The notes under the pieces are model-generated. The model saw nothing but the letters and a program-made list of their open reading frames with translations, was not told the DNA's origin and searched no databases. The position numbers were made by a program, and so were the translations under genes. Positions 31,801 to 44,416 of a DNA stretch of 64,000 nt are shown piece after piece; within the stretch, counting starts at the first letter, position 1, and each line of letters starts with the position of its first letter. Source of the stretch: Phytophthora quininea (Eukaryota > Oomycota > Peronosporomycetes > Peronosporales > Peronosporaceae); NCBI GenBank assembly GCA_011947345.1, contig JAAVTG010000672.1, positions 620,001 through 684,000 on the forward strand, given 5' to 3'.

Positions 31801-34800
31801 AAGCTCGTCTGTTTGCCGCGAGGTTCCGCTGCGCCTGTGGGTCCTGTCCGGCGCTTAGGTGAACGCGGACTTAACGGCGAGCTCCCATTAGCTGGTAGTA
31901 ACAGACCATTGCACGTGCGCGTCTCATGGAGCTGCAATAACAGCAAAAACTGGTTGACACGACGGCAAAGAGCACGAATTCCAAGCTGAAGGTTCGTGAG
32001 AACGTCCAACCTATTGAAGCCATCTGACTGCCGCGCGAAGCGATCCGAGTGATGCAAGCGCAAGCTGATGTGATCACTTCCCAGTTCCAGGCACGCCCAA
32101 TACGGGATTCGGAATCCGCTTCGTCCGGTTCAATCGTACCTGTCGTGACGCAATCTCCACTGCTTGCTTGAGCTTTCTTCCCAACCACAAAATATACACC
32201 GTTGCATCGGTGTACCCGAAGCAAATCGCCTTTTTCCAACTCACGTTTAAACAAATCCAACGGATCCACTGGCGTTTCCTGGCTGCACGCTACAAAGTCA
32301 AGCGGATACTTAACTTGCGTCACCGAACCTGCAGGCAAGTCTTCAAAAGACGCTGAACGAGAGCGCCAGTAGCTGGTGTGATCTCACTCGACGCCTTCAG
32401 GATTGACAGGATTTCCACGCTGCACCATTCTTTAATGTCTTTCTTCACGTGCGTTAATACCTGGCGCTGGAATTGATGCAACGTCGAAATACTGTTTGGT
32501 CGCATGGACGGCTGTGCTTTCTTGTTGCTGGTTTGTCCACTGTTATTGTCCATATCAAACGGCATTGGGGACGACAAGTGTGTGCCATCAAATGCTCGCT
32601 CATTCGGCAACGTCAATGTCACGAGGCGTAACGCTATTCGACCCGAGGGTGCTTTTAAAAACGATTCCACGATTTGGTTTACGTCAGCGGAGCTTGATCC
32701 CTTCTGCTTTGACTGCACTGAATTCTTCAGGTTTGCCAAGAAGGCGTTAAATTCCTCTCGTCGTCTAGTGGGGAAGCAAGTTGTTCTTCCGCAGCAGAAT
32801 CCTTACGGATGCCTTCATATGCGGCGCTACTAGAAGATCGACGCAGCACATCAGATGCAGGCACTGGTCCTGGAGTGTGCAAGTCGGCAGAGCTGGCGCG
32901 ACTTTCACGGGTGTTGCTGATGACACGGCATTCGAATCTGAAAAGAATGGCACCGAGAAACTGGACGTTGCTACCGCCACTTCCTTATTGAACTCCGCAT
33001 CTTCTTCCACAGCTGCGTGATGCTGCTCACTAGATGCAGTATCTTCAGTCGACGTGATTACAGAGGAGGTAGCTCCTGTCCCAAGCTACCTCGCCTCCGA
33101 AATGGTCTCCTAGGACGTGGCTCGCCTTCTTTGGGTCAGCTTCAGAGTCAGCCACGCCTGGTCTTTCTAAACGACGTCGGGTAGTGATATGGATGCCCCT
33201 ATCAACACTACGACTAAGTTGGACTCTCGCATCTTCTTCGCTCGTAGTCATTGACTCGTCGCTGAGCTGGCTTGACTTCCCTTGTGACTGTCAACCAACG
33301 CATCACCTTCCCCATCATCCGAGTCCTCCATCAACACATGAAGATCGATTTCGCTACCTGATAGATCATCATACACTGTGTTCTCGTTCCCAGTGAAGTA
33401 GTAGTATTTTGTCCCGGCAATACGAACAAACACATCGGCAAGAATTTGTTCAAAAGACTTTGTCAGCTTGTCCTTCAAGATATCCGCGCCAATTCCAGCA
33501 GACACTACAGCTGCCGCGGCTGGACTGAGCGGGGTCAGTTTTCGAGAAGCAGCAGCAGCTTCCATCATTCGATACAGTAGCGTAATATCAACGTCGACGG
33601 GAACTTCAATACAACTTGACAAGGCCTGCAATAAATCACTGTGTTCTACTGCTCCACCTTCACGCAGCGCGATATAAACTCCACGAGAAAAATTGTGTTC
33701 ATGTGCACGTTTGACTTTTTACGGAATCGACGAGAGGCGACAACACTTTCAGAGCTGATTCGCTGGGTGGGGGTGGTTCCAGTATCCGACGGCGATCGTG
33801 ATGGTGACAGCGTCTTCTTCCAAACCCCGCTGCGATCCAGCGGGATCGCCGGACGGTCTCCTGGAGGCTTTCTGGTCTGTTTTGAAAAGAACAATTGTTT
33901 TAGAATCGTGTGTGGTAAATCCACTCGATCCAGCACATGATTGCTCTGCTCATGTAAATCAGTAGACAATCTGGAGAGAGAACATTCGTAAAATGCAACT
34001 TGAAAGAAGCCCGATCCAAAACCCCATTGGTACTCTCAATGAGCAAATGGAAATCGCACCCATACGAAGCACGGCGGCTGACGTCTTCGCAAAACTCGTG
34101 GTCCTCTAGTGTGGACGGAAGACGGAGCTTTTGAAATCGCGACCATAGCTTTGTTTTTCATCGCGCGATCCCTTTGTGGCCCCCATTCTCCACGACTTGT
34201 AGCCTTCTCGGAAGCTGCGTCGCCGTTCTTGATACAAAACGATATCGTCTGCTGAAACTGACATGCGAACCGCTCGTGATTTCCCCTCTTCCTCCGCGAT
34301 TCGAGCTGAGAATTGCTGTGCGCAACGATCGTCAGATTCAAAAACAGCCTCGTGGTTTTGTCTTCGCTTGTTCGAAGTGGCATTGCCTTGTCCGTGCTCT
34401 TGCTTAGTCTTTGTAGTGTATCCAACGACGGGAAAAAGGCAAGTACCACGCAATCGTCGCTCACAAGTTTCGCAAAGCACTTACCTTTGCTCAAAGCATA
34501 ATGAGGCACACGGTCCTGAAAAGACAGAGCTAAATGCTGTTTTAACCACAAAGGCAGTTGACCATCCATGCCTTCTCTGAAAAAATGATCATCTTCAATA
34601 CTGTTAGTAGTGGGGACGCCTCCCTCTCCAGATACAATGTCACCATTGTAGTCCGTCCATGACACTTCACAATCACTGAGTCCTCTAACGGTGCGTTCAA
34701 GCATCGAATACAAATTCTTGTTCGCTGGCGAAACAGTAGCTGGAATACCAGCGTTATTTGGTTCTTCAACTTCGGTATTCTTCTCCAAATACATCAGGAA

Positions 34801-37800
34801 ATGTTCTGTCGATCGTTTGGACGTGGCCAAAAGCCTTGCCGTGCTAAATGGCGGAAGGATCATTCCATTCTCTGCTGCTAACTGGCGATCCATGCCCCAG
34901 TTGGAGCCAACAACTCCTTCAACTTCTTTGCTTAATTGGGATAGCAGTTCGGCATTTTCGCGCAAGTTAATGATGCAGTCAAACGTATACAAACATGAAA
35001 AGAAATGACGATCACTCTTGAAAAGATACCCGCGGATTAGCTGCAATAGCTCGCTCTCGCCCAAGTATGTCGACTCACCACTCCAATCAATGCTCACGTC
35101 CTCTTGCTCCATCGACTGTTGTTCCTCCGCTAGCAAAGTTGAAGCACGGTCACTCCTTCGTGAGGCAATTTCCTGGCTTTTCTGTGGCATGCCACGCGTT
35201 TCATGACTTTCAAAGGGTGCGCTGTGTCCAATAGCCTGTTTTAAACTCCAGTGAAACCTATCGGTGTGATCAACTTCACCCGACAACCGAGTTTTGACAG
35301 TACCATGTTGTGGTTCCATCCAAAAGGAAGTCATTAAACAAGTATCAGAAACACGACGAAGCGCATACTGCACCAATGCGGTTTTGGTGTGTCCCTTTTC
35401 GTCTTCCATCAAGATTTCTCGACCAAAAATGACGCATTCGACGTGAGCGCCATGTCCATCGTCTTCTTCTCCCATTTTCCAATCCAGGACCCAAAATCCA
35501 CAGCTGATACGCGCATCATGAAGTCGCCGCATCACATCTAACAATGCACTCAAGTTCGCCACCTCCCACTTCCAACTGGAATGCCACACATACGCGCCAA
35601 ATACCCGTTGTAGCTGTAATTCGTTACCCCCACAGCAAATGCTGGATGGAGGAATTTCCCCAGTATTCTTCTCTGCTTCTAGAGCTGGAGATGCCACGTA
35701 GTAATCGAATGGACCGGGCTCTTGGTCAATTCCATGAAGCAACAACGTTTCAGGCGTGACCATTAAACGACTCATCAGGCGATGGCAGAGTATAACCGAC
35801 GCTTCAGACGATGGCGAGGACAGTAATTTAGCTGGAGATGGAGGTACAGCGACTTCGTTCAGCCCGGAAAAGATGGTGTTTTTCAAATCATGTAGAACTT
35901 GGCGGCGAGTGGATGCTCCCGTGGCGAAAAATGCCACGTGGATTGCACAGAGCGTCTTGTTCTTGAACTCAACTCGCACGAAGCATAGCGCTGCTTTGCT
36001 ATCCCTCATTTCGCCGTTCTCACTGCCACGGTTATCCGTCTCGGTACTATGACCACGCTGTTGGCGTCGAACCACAATCCCCCTGAAGACGAGGAAGGAG
36101 AAGGTGCTGCCATGGCTCTTGGTGGGGCATGGTTTTTATCGGAAGCTGGACAGAGAAATTTCAGATATAAATCCTGTGAGAGCTTTTGTGAAGACCACTT
36201 GACAAGAATGGTAATAAGTGACTCTGCTAGACCCTCAACACCGATGGCAGTGGAGCCACTATTTGTGCCATACACGCTGGCGTTGTGGCCATAGTTCATT
36301 CCTTGAGACAAGCTCCCCACGTAGATGGGAAATGGTGTTGCCACGATCCGTCATGTCATGCATTTCGTTTCGATAGAAAAGATCCGTGCAGACATCGCTC
36401 TTGACAATACTAAGAATCTCAAAGCGTTCCACGAAAAACCAACGATGCCACAATACCGTAGAGAGATCGCCGATAATGTTGAATACCGGGTGTGAGCTGG
36501 TGATCTTTGGGGTGACAGAGGTTGCTGACGATGAGTTGCCACTAGTACCAAACGAAAACTGGTTGGTAACAGACTCGCTGGCCTCGCTGATTGCAGCTGT
36601 TGCAGTCATCAAGTGCAGCAAGACGCGGTCGACATCTTGCACGTTGCGCATGAAGTTGTGCACGAAAATCGGCGAGCCCACGGGAACGTCCACACCACTC
36701 TCACGCGAAGTGTTTCTATTGCCCATGCTAGCCGCAGACTGTCGCATCGAATCTTCAAATGCTCGAAGGAAATCAGCGTAGGCTAAAATGTTCATCTTCA
36801 CATACCATTCGCTCCATGCCGTCTGCTGGTCCTTCGAGAAGATGGCTGTTGGTTTCTTTAGCGACGACGATGATGCTTGACCTCTCGCACCCGACCCAGT
36901 TGTTCGACGGGCGGTTGTGGTGGTAGGTGTTGGTGGCGTCGCCGACTTGTCCGAGGTTGTCGACACCACATACTCAAGCCACACGTTTTGCTTCCACTGC
37001 AGCAAAAATACAATCAAGATCTTCGTGACTTCGTTGGCGTTGCTTCCCGATGTCACAGCATCACCATTATCCAATATAGCGCCACTCTTAGAGGTTGTTG
37101 CATCTGCTCTAGCACCGTCACTTTCTGCCTGTTGTCGCTTAAACGTCTTTACGTAGACCTTGTTGACGACAAAACCTTCACGAAGCCGAGCCTCCACAAT
37201 GCGATTCACATCTGCAAAAATACGATATTCATGAACTTTTTCGCGCCACATGCGATATGGCCGCAATGGGAGTAGCGTTTGACCGTCAAAGGATGTGCTG
37301 TCCATCTCGTTGAGCTTCACCACAGGGGCCGAATTCGCGTGCACATTGGACTTGCGCACAAAACACGCATCCTGCAATCCTGTCATCTTCCTGATACTAT
37401 TGCAACACGTACTCGTCGTCCCGTAGCAAGCCTCGTGCACTGCTGCATAATCAAACACTGTTCCGCCCGTAGAGTCGGCGACAAAGCGCAGCATTTGCGT
37501 ATCCGGCACAAATCCAAACGTCGCGTCCAGTTCGTCCTCGCCTCCACCTCCAATCCGCAAGAAGTTGCATTGGATGTCGTGGCGCACGAGCTGCATCAGC
37601 ATGTTGTCATAGGAATAAGCATCTCGGACATCCATGACCCCATCAGTGACGAACACCATTATCGGAGCGCAGTCTGTCGGCAGTGAATGCAACGCGAACA
37701 CTGCATTCTGCAACACCCAATCAAGAGAAGCCGGGGTCGCGTTGCCCAAATACCCCCACTGTCCCAATTCCTGTGCCTGTCGTGCCCAGTCATTCTCGAT

Positions 37801-38466
37801 CAGCTGGATCCGTTCCTTAATCAACTGCAAGAACGAAGCAGCGTTCTCTGGCGTCACAATGTAGCCCTGCATCAACACACACAACGACTCGACCAGTGCT
37901 CCTTGCACCAGCACAGATACATGAAGCTCCGGAGTAAAACTCCGACCGCCCACTTCCATGGGGCGCAGCAAGCTCCAGATGAACAGCTCGACACTCTCAT
38001 AGAGCAAGTCCAGGAACAACTTCCCTGAGGCTGGATCAATAGATAAAATAGATGGAGATGCATCCAAGCACAGGACACAGCGGTACCGCTGGAAGACCGC
38101 GGCGACACGAGTGTCGGGCGTCATCTGTCCCTGAATATTTGTGCTCACGCCTTGCACTGGTCTGGGGGTCTCTGTCTTGTCTGCATCTTGCTCCTGTGGG
38201 TCTCCAGTACCTGTAAAATACTCTTTCTGAGATGGATCTTGTTCGTAGAGTACTGCAGCCACGCTCATGCCCTCGCCCAGCTCGATAGCTCGTCTGGAAG
38301 GAGTCTCTGGAGCGTCTGGCGCCTTGGCGTCCTCATCCTCCGATTCGGCAGGCAGGAGCTGCAGCGCCAGCTGGCGGAAGTGCCACAGCGAGAGTGTCGC
38401 GTGGTTCAGCACGCTCACGTCGGCGCCCGAGAGCAGCAGCTCCTCCACGCGCGGAGGAGACGCCAT
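25860..38466 (-). CDS. SZT2: Giant SZT2-like protein, KICSTOR subunit homologue
   Basis: About 4,200 codons on the minus strand with no obvious introns. The N-terminus (from ATG 38466, MASPPRVEELL) contains a von Willebrand-A-like region with RCVLCLDASPSILSID, FIWSLLRPM and PIMVFVTDGVMDVRD, which parallels the start of animal SZT2. Later conserved pieces include RIPYWACLELG, FSRGVYIALREGG, EVPVDVDITLLYR and VFYMKI. In animals SZT2 is the large scaffold of KICSTOR, which holds GATOR1 at the lysosome and restrains TORC1 when amino acids are low. The open frame changes about a dozen times, for example near 36,345, 36,040, 34,125, 33,715, 33,275, 31,590, 30,620, 30,255 and 26,488. Most are in short A, C or G runs, with coding resuming at once in a neighbouring frame. 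I read these as consensus errors in one long gene, but decay is possible. The assignment rests on recalled family features. Confidence 0.7.
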
Positions 38467-38664
38467 CGCCCTCGATGGGCGAATAATTCGTAAAATGGAC
38501 TGGAAATAAGAAACTGGAACTTAGTTTCCCTGGAACTGGAAAGGATATCTTGAAATTTGTATGTGAAGATCAAGATGACAGTTTGAAGTGCAACACACTT
38601 TTTTTTGACATGCAAGAGCACAACTTGGTTTCATGTGTCTTGTTTGGTTTTGCACACTGCTAAA

Positions 38665-41609
38665 CTAACTCTTTTTCGCGTCGACTCCATTCGGCACTTG
38701 CGTTGGGGCCGACGGCACGTTCCTGCGTTTGTAGAACAAAATGTACGCTGCATTGGACTTGACTTGGCTGGGCATCGCCGGCGTCACCACACTGTCATCG
38801 AACGAGTACCAACCGGGATACATCTCGCCGTCGCCGTCCTGCCAGCTCTTTGCAAAGGCCGTGTAGTGGCCAAAGCCCATGCTGCCGTAGTGGTTGCTCA
38901 CAGCGAACAGATCGTACGTCAGGTGTTCCTTATCGCTCCTTTTCTCGAGACAATACGGGGCCATGTCTAGACCCTCCAACGGGAAGTCTACGTATACGTC
39001 AAGCTTGTCGCGTAGGATCTCATTGCGGTACTCGAACCGCTTGAGCGACAACACCAGCACATCTGGCAGCCGCCACATCTCCATCGTCTTGCGAGCCTGT
39101 CGGTGCTCTTTGCACTTGCTGCAGTACCATAGATTGGCCTGGTCTAGCGTCTCCGGTTTCACAAAGTTCCGGAAGCAATCGTCCAGTGCGATGCCATCGT
39201 GAGTGCGGGACCCAGCCTTAGCACGCACACTCGCGTGATTGACGATCTGCTCGACGTCAGGTCGAGGAGACGCCGAAGAGGCTAGCATCGACGAAGACCA
39301 TGCCACAGAAACAAACACCAGTTCGTCAGGAGAGTCATCGTCTTGCAATGATGCAAAGTCCGAAAACTTCGCGTCGGGGGCAAACGGAACAGGCTCATTC
39401 CGCAGGTAAACGCCGTCTCGATCGGTCAAGTACACACACTGTGATAGGATGTTGCTTGGGATTTTAGCACTGGTCGTCTGCGAAACATGAGTACTCAGGA
39501 TCTCGCTCCACTTCTCCAACATCCTACATCGCAGAAAATAAAGCGTTAGCGGCAAGATACATGCCACATCATGCAGTACACATACTCGGCACAAGTTGTA
39601 GAGGCGGTGTAGGTAAAGAGGAGCGGGTCGCCTGCCAGTGTGGCTTCGACGCGGTGGTACAAAAGCCATACTGCACAGGCTCGCTGGTTGGCATATAGTC
39701 CACCTGGTACATGAGAATGCGGTCATCTTCTCGCAGTCGTATCAAACGTTCGGCGTCCCTGGGTTGTAGCAAATGTTAGTCTCCTGGATAACGTCCACAG
39801 AGCTGTAGACAGTCAAAGACACGTACCCGATGATGCGGTAAGTCATCGATTGGTAGATGTCAGCGGCCAGCAGGGCGCTGGGACTCGCCCCACAGAGTTT
39901 GCCTAGAGCGCGCTTCAGCTGTAATACGCTCCCCTTCTTGGGTACTTCCACAACGTAGCGAGTCATCGGCTCGCCGGACTCGCTTGGTACGAAAATGACT
40001 TCTATCTGACGGTGATGCTGCTGAGGAAGCTCCAGTTGAATGCAGTTGAACGGATCGAAAGTGATAGACACTTTGCCACACACCGGGCAGACAACAGTAG
40101 ACTTGAATTGGCCCTGCACATGATCCACGAAAATACTGTTGTTGCGTAGGAGGTGACGTTCCCATGCCTCCTTCGCTACAGCAGCGTCATCCTGAGATCC
40201 ATCAGACTCGTTTACTTCGGTGTAAGGCTTGTGTTTCACTCGATTTAAGTCCTCGTGAAGGCCATCGATGATGTACGCTAGCAGCTCCTGCGCATCGTGC
40301 TGCTGGAAGCCTGAGAATTGCGGCGCGAACCGACTAATGGCACGCTTCAAGTTAGCTGGCGACGTGCTCGGGACAGTCCCGAACCACAGCTCCTTCAGCA
40401 ACGCGTCATACTCGTTCGCCAAGTTGCCACCCGTTCCCAGCGGGTTGTCGGGATTGAGATCCTTCTTATACTCGTTGCTCAAGAAGTAGCGCGTCAGAAG
40501 CTCCACGTGGCTCAAGCACTGTAATGCCGAGTTCATAAAGCACGTGTTGCCAAGGTTACGAAGCCCCATTTTGCCTCGCCTCTCTGCTGCCAGGCCCTGC
40601 AAAATGTCTTCCTCTTTTCTTCGCGCGAGAGTGTAGAGCGACACACCACCTTGTGATACTTCCAATGCGACATCTGACACTCTTGGCCGCAGTACCAAAT
40701 AAGCTGGCAATTTCCGCAGCGTTTGAAGGATCCCGTAGTCTTACGACAAGCTCCACAAATCTTCGGAACCGCACTAGCAACGGTGCTCGGTTTCCGCTGC
40801 ACAGCCAGTTTGTTTGCGTCGGCAGATGCCTTCTTTCCATTTGCAGTAGGTTTCTCCACCTCGTTAACGCTTTCTTCTACCACGCTCTTTGTGGCTTCAG
40901 GCTCCTCATCTTCCGATTGCTCCTGTAACACAAACACCTTAATAAAAATACTTTCCACATCCAAATGCCGCTGTTCCCTACCGGATACACTTGCACGCGG
41001 TTGAATGTATTGCCCAGCTCTGGCTCGCCAACCTGCACCACAAAGCGTGCAATGGTAGGTCCTCCTTCGTACCAGATCACCAGCGCGTCCCAGACTTCTT
41101 GGGGCAGTAGAACATAGTGGTAGTTCTCCTTTAGCTGCGGTCGCAGAGGGCCACCCATGAGCTCGTCCAATGGCGTGTCCGAGCTGACATGCAGCAGCGG
41201 CTTATTATTAATCCTGCTGGGCGGAGGGTTCTCTCCTGCGTCTGCTGGCGCGGCGTCCTCATCATAGCCCACGAACTGGCACCAGCGCTCCCACCACTTG
41301 GCTGAGAGTACGAAGCGCTTATCCCCGACCTGCAGACCCTGCTGATCCGCCTGCGTCATGAGCTGCTTGACCACCTCGCGCTGTTTGCCGCGGTCCATCC
41401 GCTTGGCCGAGCCGTTGGGTAGATCTGGAGACTTGGCGACGCCATTGGTCGCTGGCTTGGCGTCGGGGGGCGGCGCTGCCGTCCTGCTTGGCATGGCGCT
41501 TGTGGCCCTTCTTAGACTGCTTCTTCTTGCCCTGGAGGCAGACGTGGAGGTGAGAACGAGAGCGTTAGAGGAGGCATGGAGGGCGACATCGCCAGCGAAC
41601 CTTGGCCAT
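38665..41609 (-). CDS. Ubiquitin-specific protease with DUSP, MYND and USP domains
   Basis: Five exons on the minus strand: 41609-41601, 41531-40982, 40922-39827, 39758-39586 and 39523-38665. Introns are 59-69 bases with GT-AG ends; about 895 residues. In order: Lys-rich N-terminus (MAKGKKKQSKKGHKR), DUSP domain (FVLSAKWWERWCQFVGYD), MYND zinc finger (CGACRKTTGSFKRC then CGQECQMSHW), and a split USP domain. The USP domain has the catalytic Cys in GNTCFMNS, zinc cysteines CPVC and CSKC, and the catalytic His in GSMGFGHYTAF. It is a cysteine deubiquitinase of the USP4/15/USP19 kind. Frame breaks at homopolymers (C6 near 41,470, A4 at 40,615-40,618, T4 near 39,661) are each repaired by one base, and all exon phases then agree. 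It lies head-to-tail with the SZT2 gene, 198 bases apart. Confidence 0.88.
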
Positions 41610-41910
41610 GCTGTGATCTTTTTATTTTAATAGTAAAATGATACCCAAAAAGAAAATGTAAGTTAAATGGCGCCCAAAAATGGAGGTTGGTTGAAGATGT
41701 CGACGAAGATTGGACACTAGGACACACCTCTGCTTCTCTATCATGCTAACCATTGTTGCTCTTTAGGACGACGTCGTGAAGTGAAGGTTTGCTCATCTGC
41801 AAGCTACAACAAAGCTCTACATGTGTCCTGATCCCCAAATTATCTGGACTGCGACTCAATTTTACCCAAAACTTCATCCTTGTCACCCTTGTCAAACAGT
41901 CTCGGAAAAG
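41610..41910. promoter_or_regulatory. Divergent intergenic promoter region
   Basis: The 300 bases between the deubiquitinase start (minus) and the tandem-domain gene start (plus) contain an AT-rich patch around 41,620-41,665 and no coding frame. It must hold both promoters. I could not pick a convincing initiator for either. Confidence 0.45.
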
Positions 41911-44376
41911 ATGGAGAGCGCCATCGCCTTCTGCAACGAGCAGTGGACGGCGGAGAGTGCACGGCTGCTGCTGGAGCTGGACGAGGGCTGGGTGGGCTTC
42001 CATGGCGCGACGCAGTGGCGCTGGCACGACGCCACGTACGACCTCTTCGCCGTCGAGTGCCAGCAGCGACACTGGGCCTGCAATTCTCGCCAGTCGAGCG
42101 TCGCTATGATGCACGCACTGCGCTCGGGCCAGATCAACATGAAGATCAGCAGTGCTGGCCGCAGCTCGCAGGGCTTCGTGCAGTGGTCGCCGGTCGAGAT
42201 GCGGACGTTGGGATGGCAGATGTGGCGTCTGTCGACGGGCTTCAGCCCCTGGAAGGCTGGCCCAAGCTCATGTCGGAGTTTGTACAGGTCATGCGAAATA
42301 AAGACCGCATGTACGCGTTCGCAGTGGAAGGCCGCAGTATCGAGGAATTTAAGAGCAGAGCTGGCAAGTATCTGTCCCAAGCCTTCGTGCGGGAGATTGA
42401 GGCGGTGGAGGGTAGGGACGTGTCGATCCAGAGCCTCTTGAACACACCGACAGGCGTACAAAGCGGAGAATCGTCTTTTCCGGTGACAAACTGGCAAGAA
42501 GCCATCACTACGGTGGAATGGAAGAATGACGAGCAGAAGGAAGCGGCAAAACAGGAGGACGTTGCTGCAGATATGGGTGATATTGCAGTGGTACAGATAC
42601 CGGAGGATCAAAGCAAGAGCGACGACATCGTGCATTCGGGCAGCCAGTCTGACACTTCGAGTGAGGCATCAGTGTCGATAAAAAGCCGCGAGAAGATGCA
42701 ACGCCTTCCGAGCCACTAGCGATTGCTGTGAATGAAGTGGCTCAAGACGTTGAAGTTGGACAAGATTTAGATGGCGAGGCGGAGTGGACGCCGGAAAAAG
42801 CGGAGGAAGCCGACAGAGCCACTTGTGGTCAAACACAAATACAAGATCCTAATGAACATGCAGAGGAACTACAACAAACAGGAAGTCAAGATCTGGCTGA
42901 TGAAGAGGCAGTCAAACCCAAGCGCAGAAAACCTCGACGGCTCAGAAACGACGACCCACTGGACGATCACACCCACAAATCGATCATCGAGTTGGGAGAT
43001 GACAAATGGACGGCGGAAAGTGCCCGTTTGCTGCTGGAGCTAGACGAGGGCTGGGTGGGATTCCACAACGCCAAGCAATGGCAATGGAATGACGCCACCT
43101 ACGACTTGTTTGCAGTCGAGTGCCAAGAACGCGAATGGTCCTGCCATTCTCGCGAGTCCTGCATGGCAATGATGCATGCGCTGCGCTCTGGGACAATCAG
43201 CATGAAGATCAGCAACGACGGAAAGAGTTCACAAGGTTTCGTGCAGTGGTCTCCCATTGAAATGCGAACTCTGGGGTGGCTCATGTATAACGTCGCTACT
43301 GGTATCCACCCCATCGAGGGGTGGGGAAGACAACTAGAGGTTTTTACTGAGGCGATGCTGGCTAAAGACCCCAAGTACTTCTTTGGCGTTGTAGGACGCA
43401 GCGAGGTGGATTTCAAGAAACGAGCCAGCAGGTTCTTGGGCGAGAAATTGACAAAGAAGATTGACATCTGCGACGAAGATGGAAGCGCGACTTCTAGCGA
43501 ACCAAGCTCTGCGGATGAAAAGCCTCAGCGAGCCAAGACGCGAACCAATCTGAGCAAGAAATACAATCTCCGCAGAGAGAAACGTGTAGCTATCAAAAAG
43601 TATTCGCCTGTGAAAACCCTTCGACGACGAAGGCTGCTGCGTGGCAATACGACAACTACGATTAGCAGCAAGAACGAGGCAGTGACACGACCCGAGGAAG
43701 CTGTTGCAGATAGCAATCAAACGTTGGTAGCTGCTGAAGGCGCGAATGTTGCTGTCCCGCCACCAGAGACTGTAGTCGCTCAAGGCAACACCGACGGCTA
43801 TGTCGCAGTGACTTCACTGAAGTCGCCTGAGGATATTAAAAGCAGCCACACTAGACAGCCAAAGCGAAGGCGCCGCAAGAAAGCGATCAAGTACAATACC
43901 GACTCCAGCTCAGGCAGTGACGAAGAGTGGACACCCGAAGAAGACTTTGGCGCGGAAATACTAGACGACGATGACTACGAGGTGAGGACATTTGAGCCAA
44001 CTGCGATCTATAGCACACATCACCCAGAGACACGGAAGCGAGCAGCGAAGCGAGCTCACAATCCTGCTGCGTCCCCACACAAAGCCAACAAGCGCCAGCG
44101 ACTTGACCAGCTCGACGTCCACAAGCACAAACGGCAGCAAGTCCAGCCGACAAGCATTGGCAAACCCAAACAGGCGACGAGTCCGCAGGCCTTCAACAAA
44201 AACTTCCTTCCAAGCGGCAAGAAAGCCAAAGGGTCGAGTTTGGCCCCACGATGTTGGATCCGACGGCGAAGCCGTGGAGCGCGTTCGTGGACGAGTTGCT
44301 GATCGCGGAGAAGAACGCTCGCCACGAGGACGAGCTGGACTATGTGCAGTTTATCAGGCAGCTCTACGACGTTTGA
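41911..44376 (+). CDS. Protein with two tandem copies of an unrecognised ~150-aa domain
   Basis: With three one-base repairs (C4 at 42,246-42,249; near 42,691; G3 at 44,231-44,233) the length is 2469, exactly 823 codons. Residues about 8-165 and about 365-525 are two copies of one domain. Each runs ESARLLLELDEGWVGFH, DATYDLFAVECQ, MMHALRSG, QGFVQWSP, EMRTLGW, a TG-P-EGW segment, a helix and a final FK-RA-FL segment. Identity between copies is high at the tryptophans and cysteines. Linkers are acidic and Lys/Arg-rich (PKRRKPRRLRN, KRRRRKKAIKYN), suggesting a nuclear protein. The C-terminus is a short conserved helix pair (WSAFVDELLIAEKN, DYVQFIRQLYDV). I recognise no described family. It is divergent from the deubiquitinase gene and convergent with the next gene. 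Confidence 0.8.
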
Positions 44377-44416
44377 AGCTGCCTGCCACGTCAGTGCAAG
44401 ATGAGCCAGTCCACGT

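Noticed and set aside
34036..34038. In-frame TGA in the SZT2-like gene
   Set aside because: The frame containing it is not the best coding frame there; after one extra A near 34,125 the neighbouring frame (RLPSTLEDHEFCEDVSRR) reads through, so the stop is not in the gene.
36040..36345. Introns to explain the frame changes near 36,345 and 36,040 in the SZT2-like gene
   Set aside because: Coding resumes within a few bases in the next frame and no GT-AG pair of normal oomycete length fits; single-base indels explain it better.
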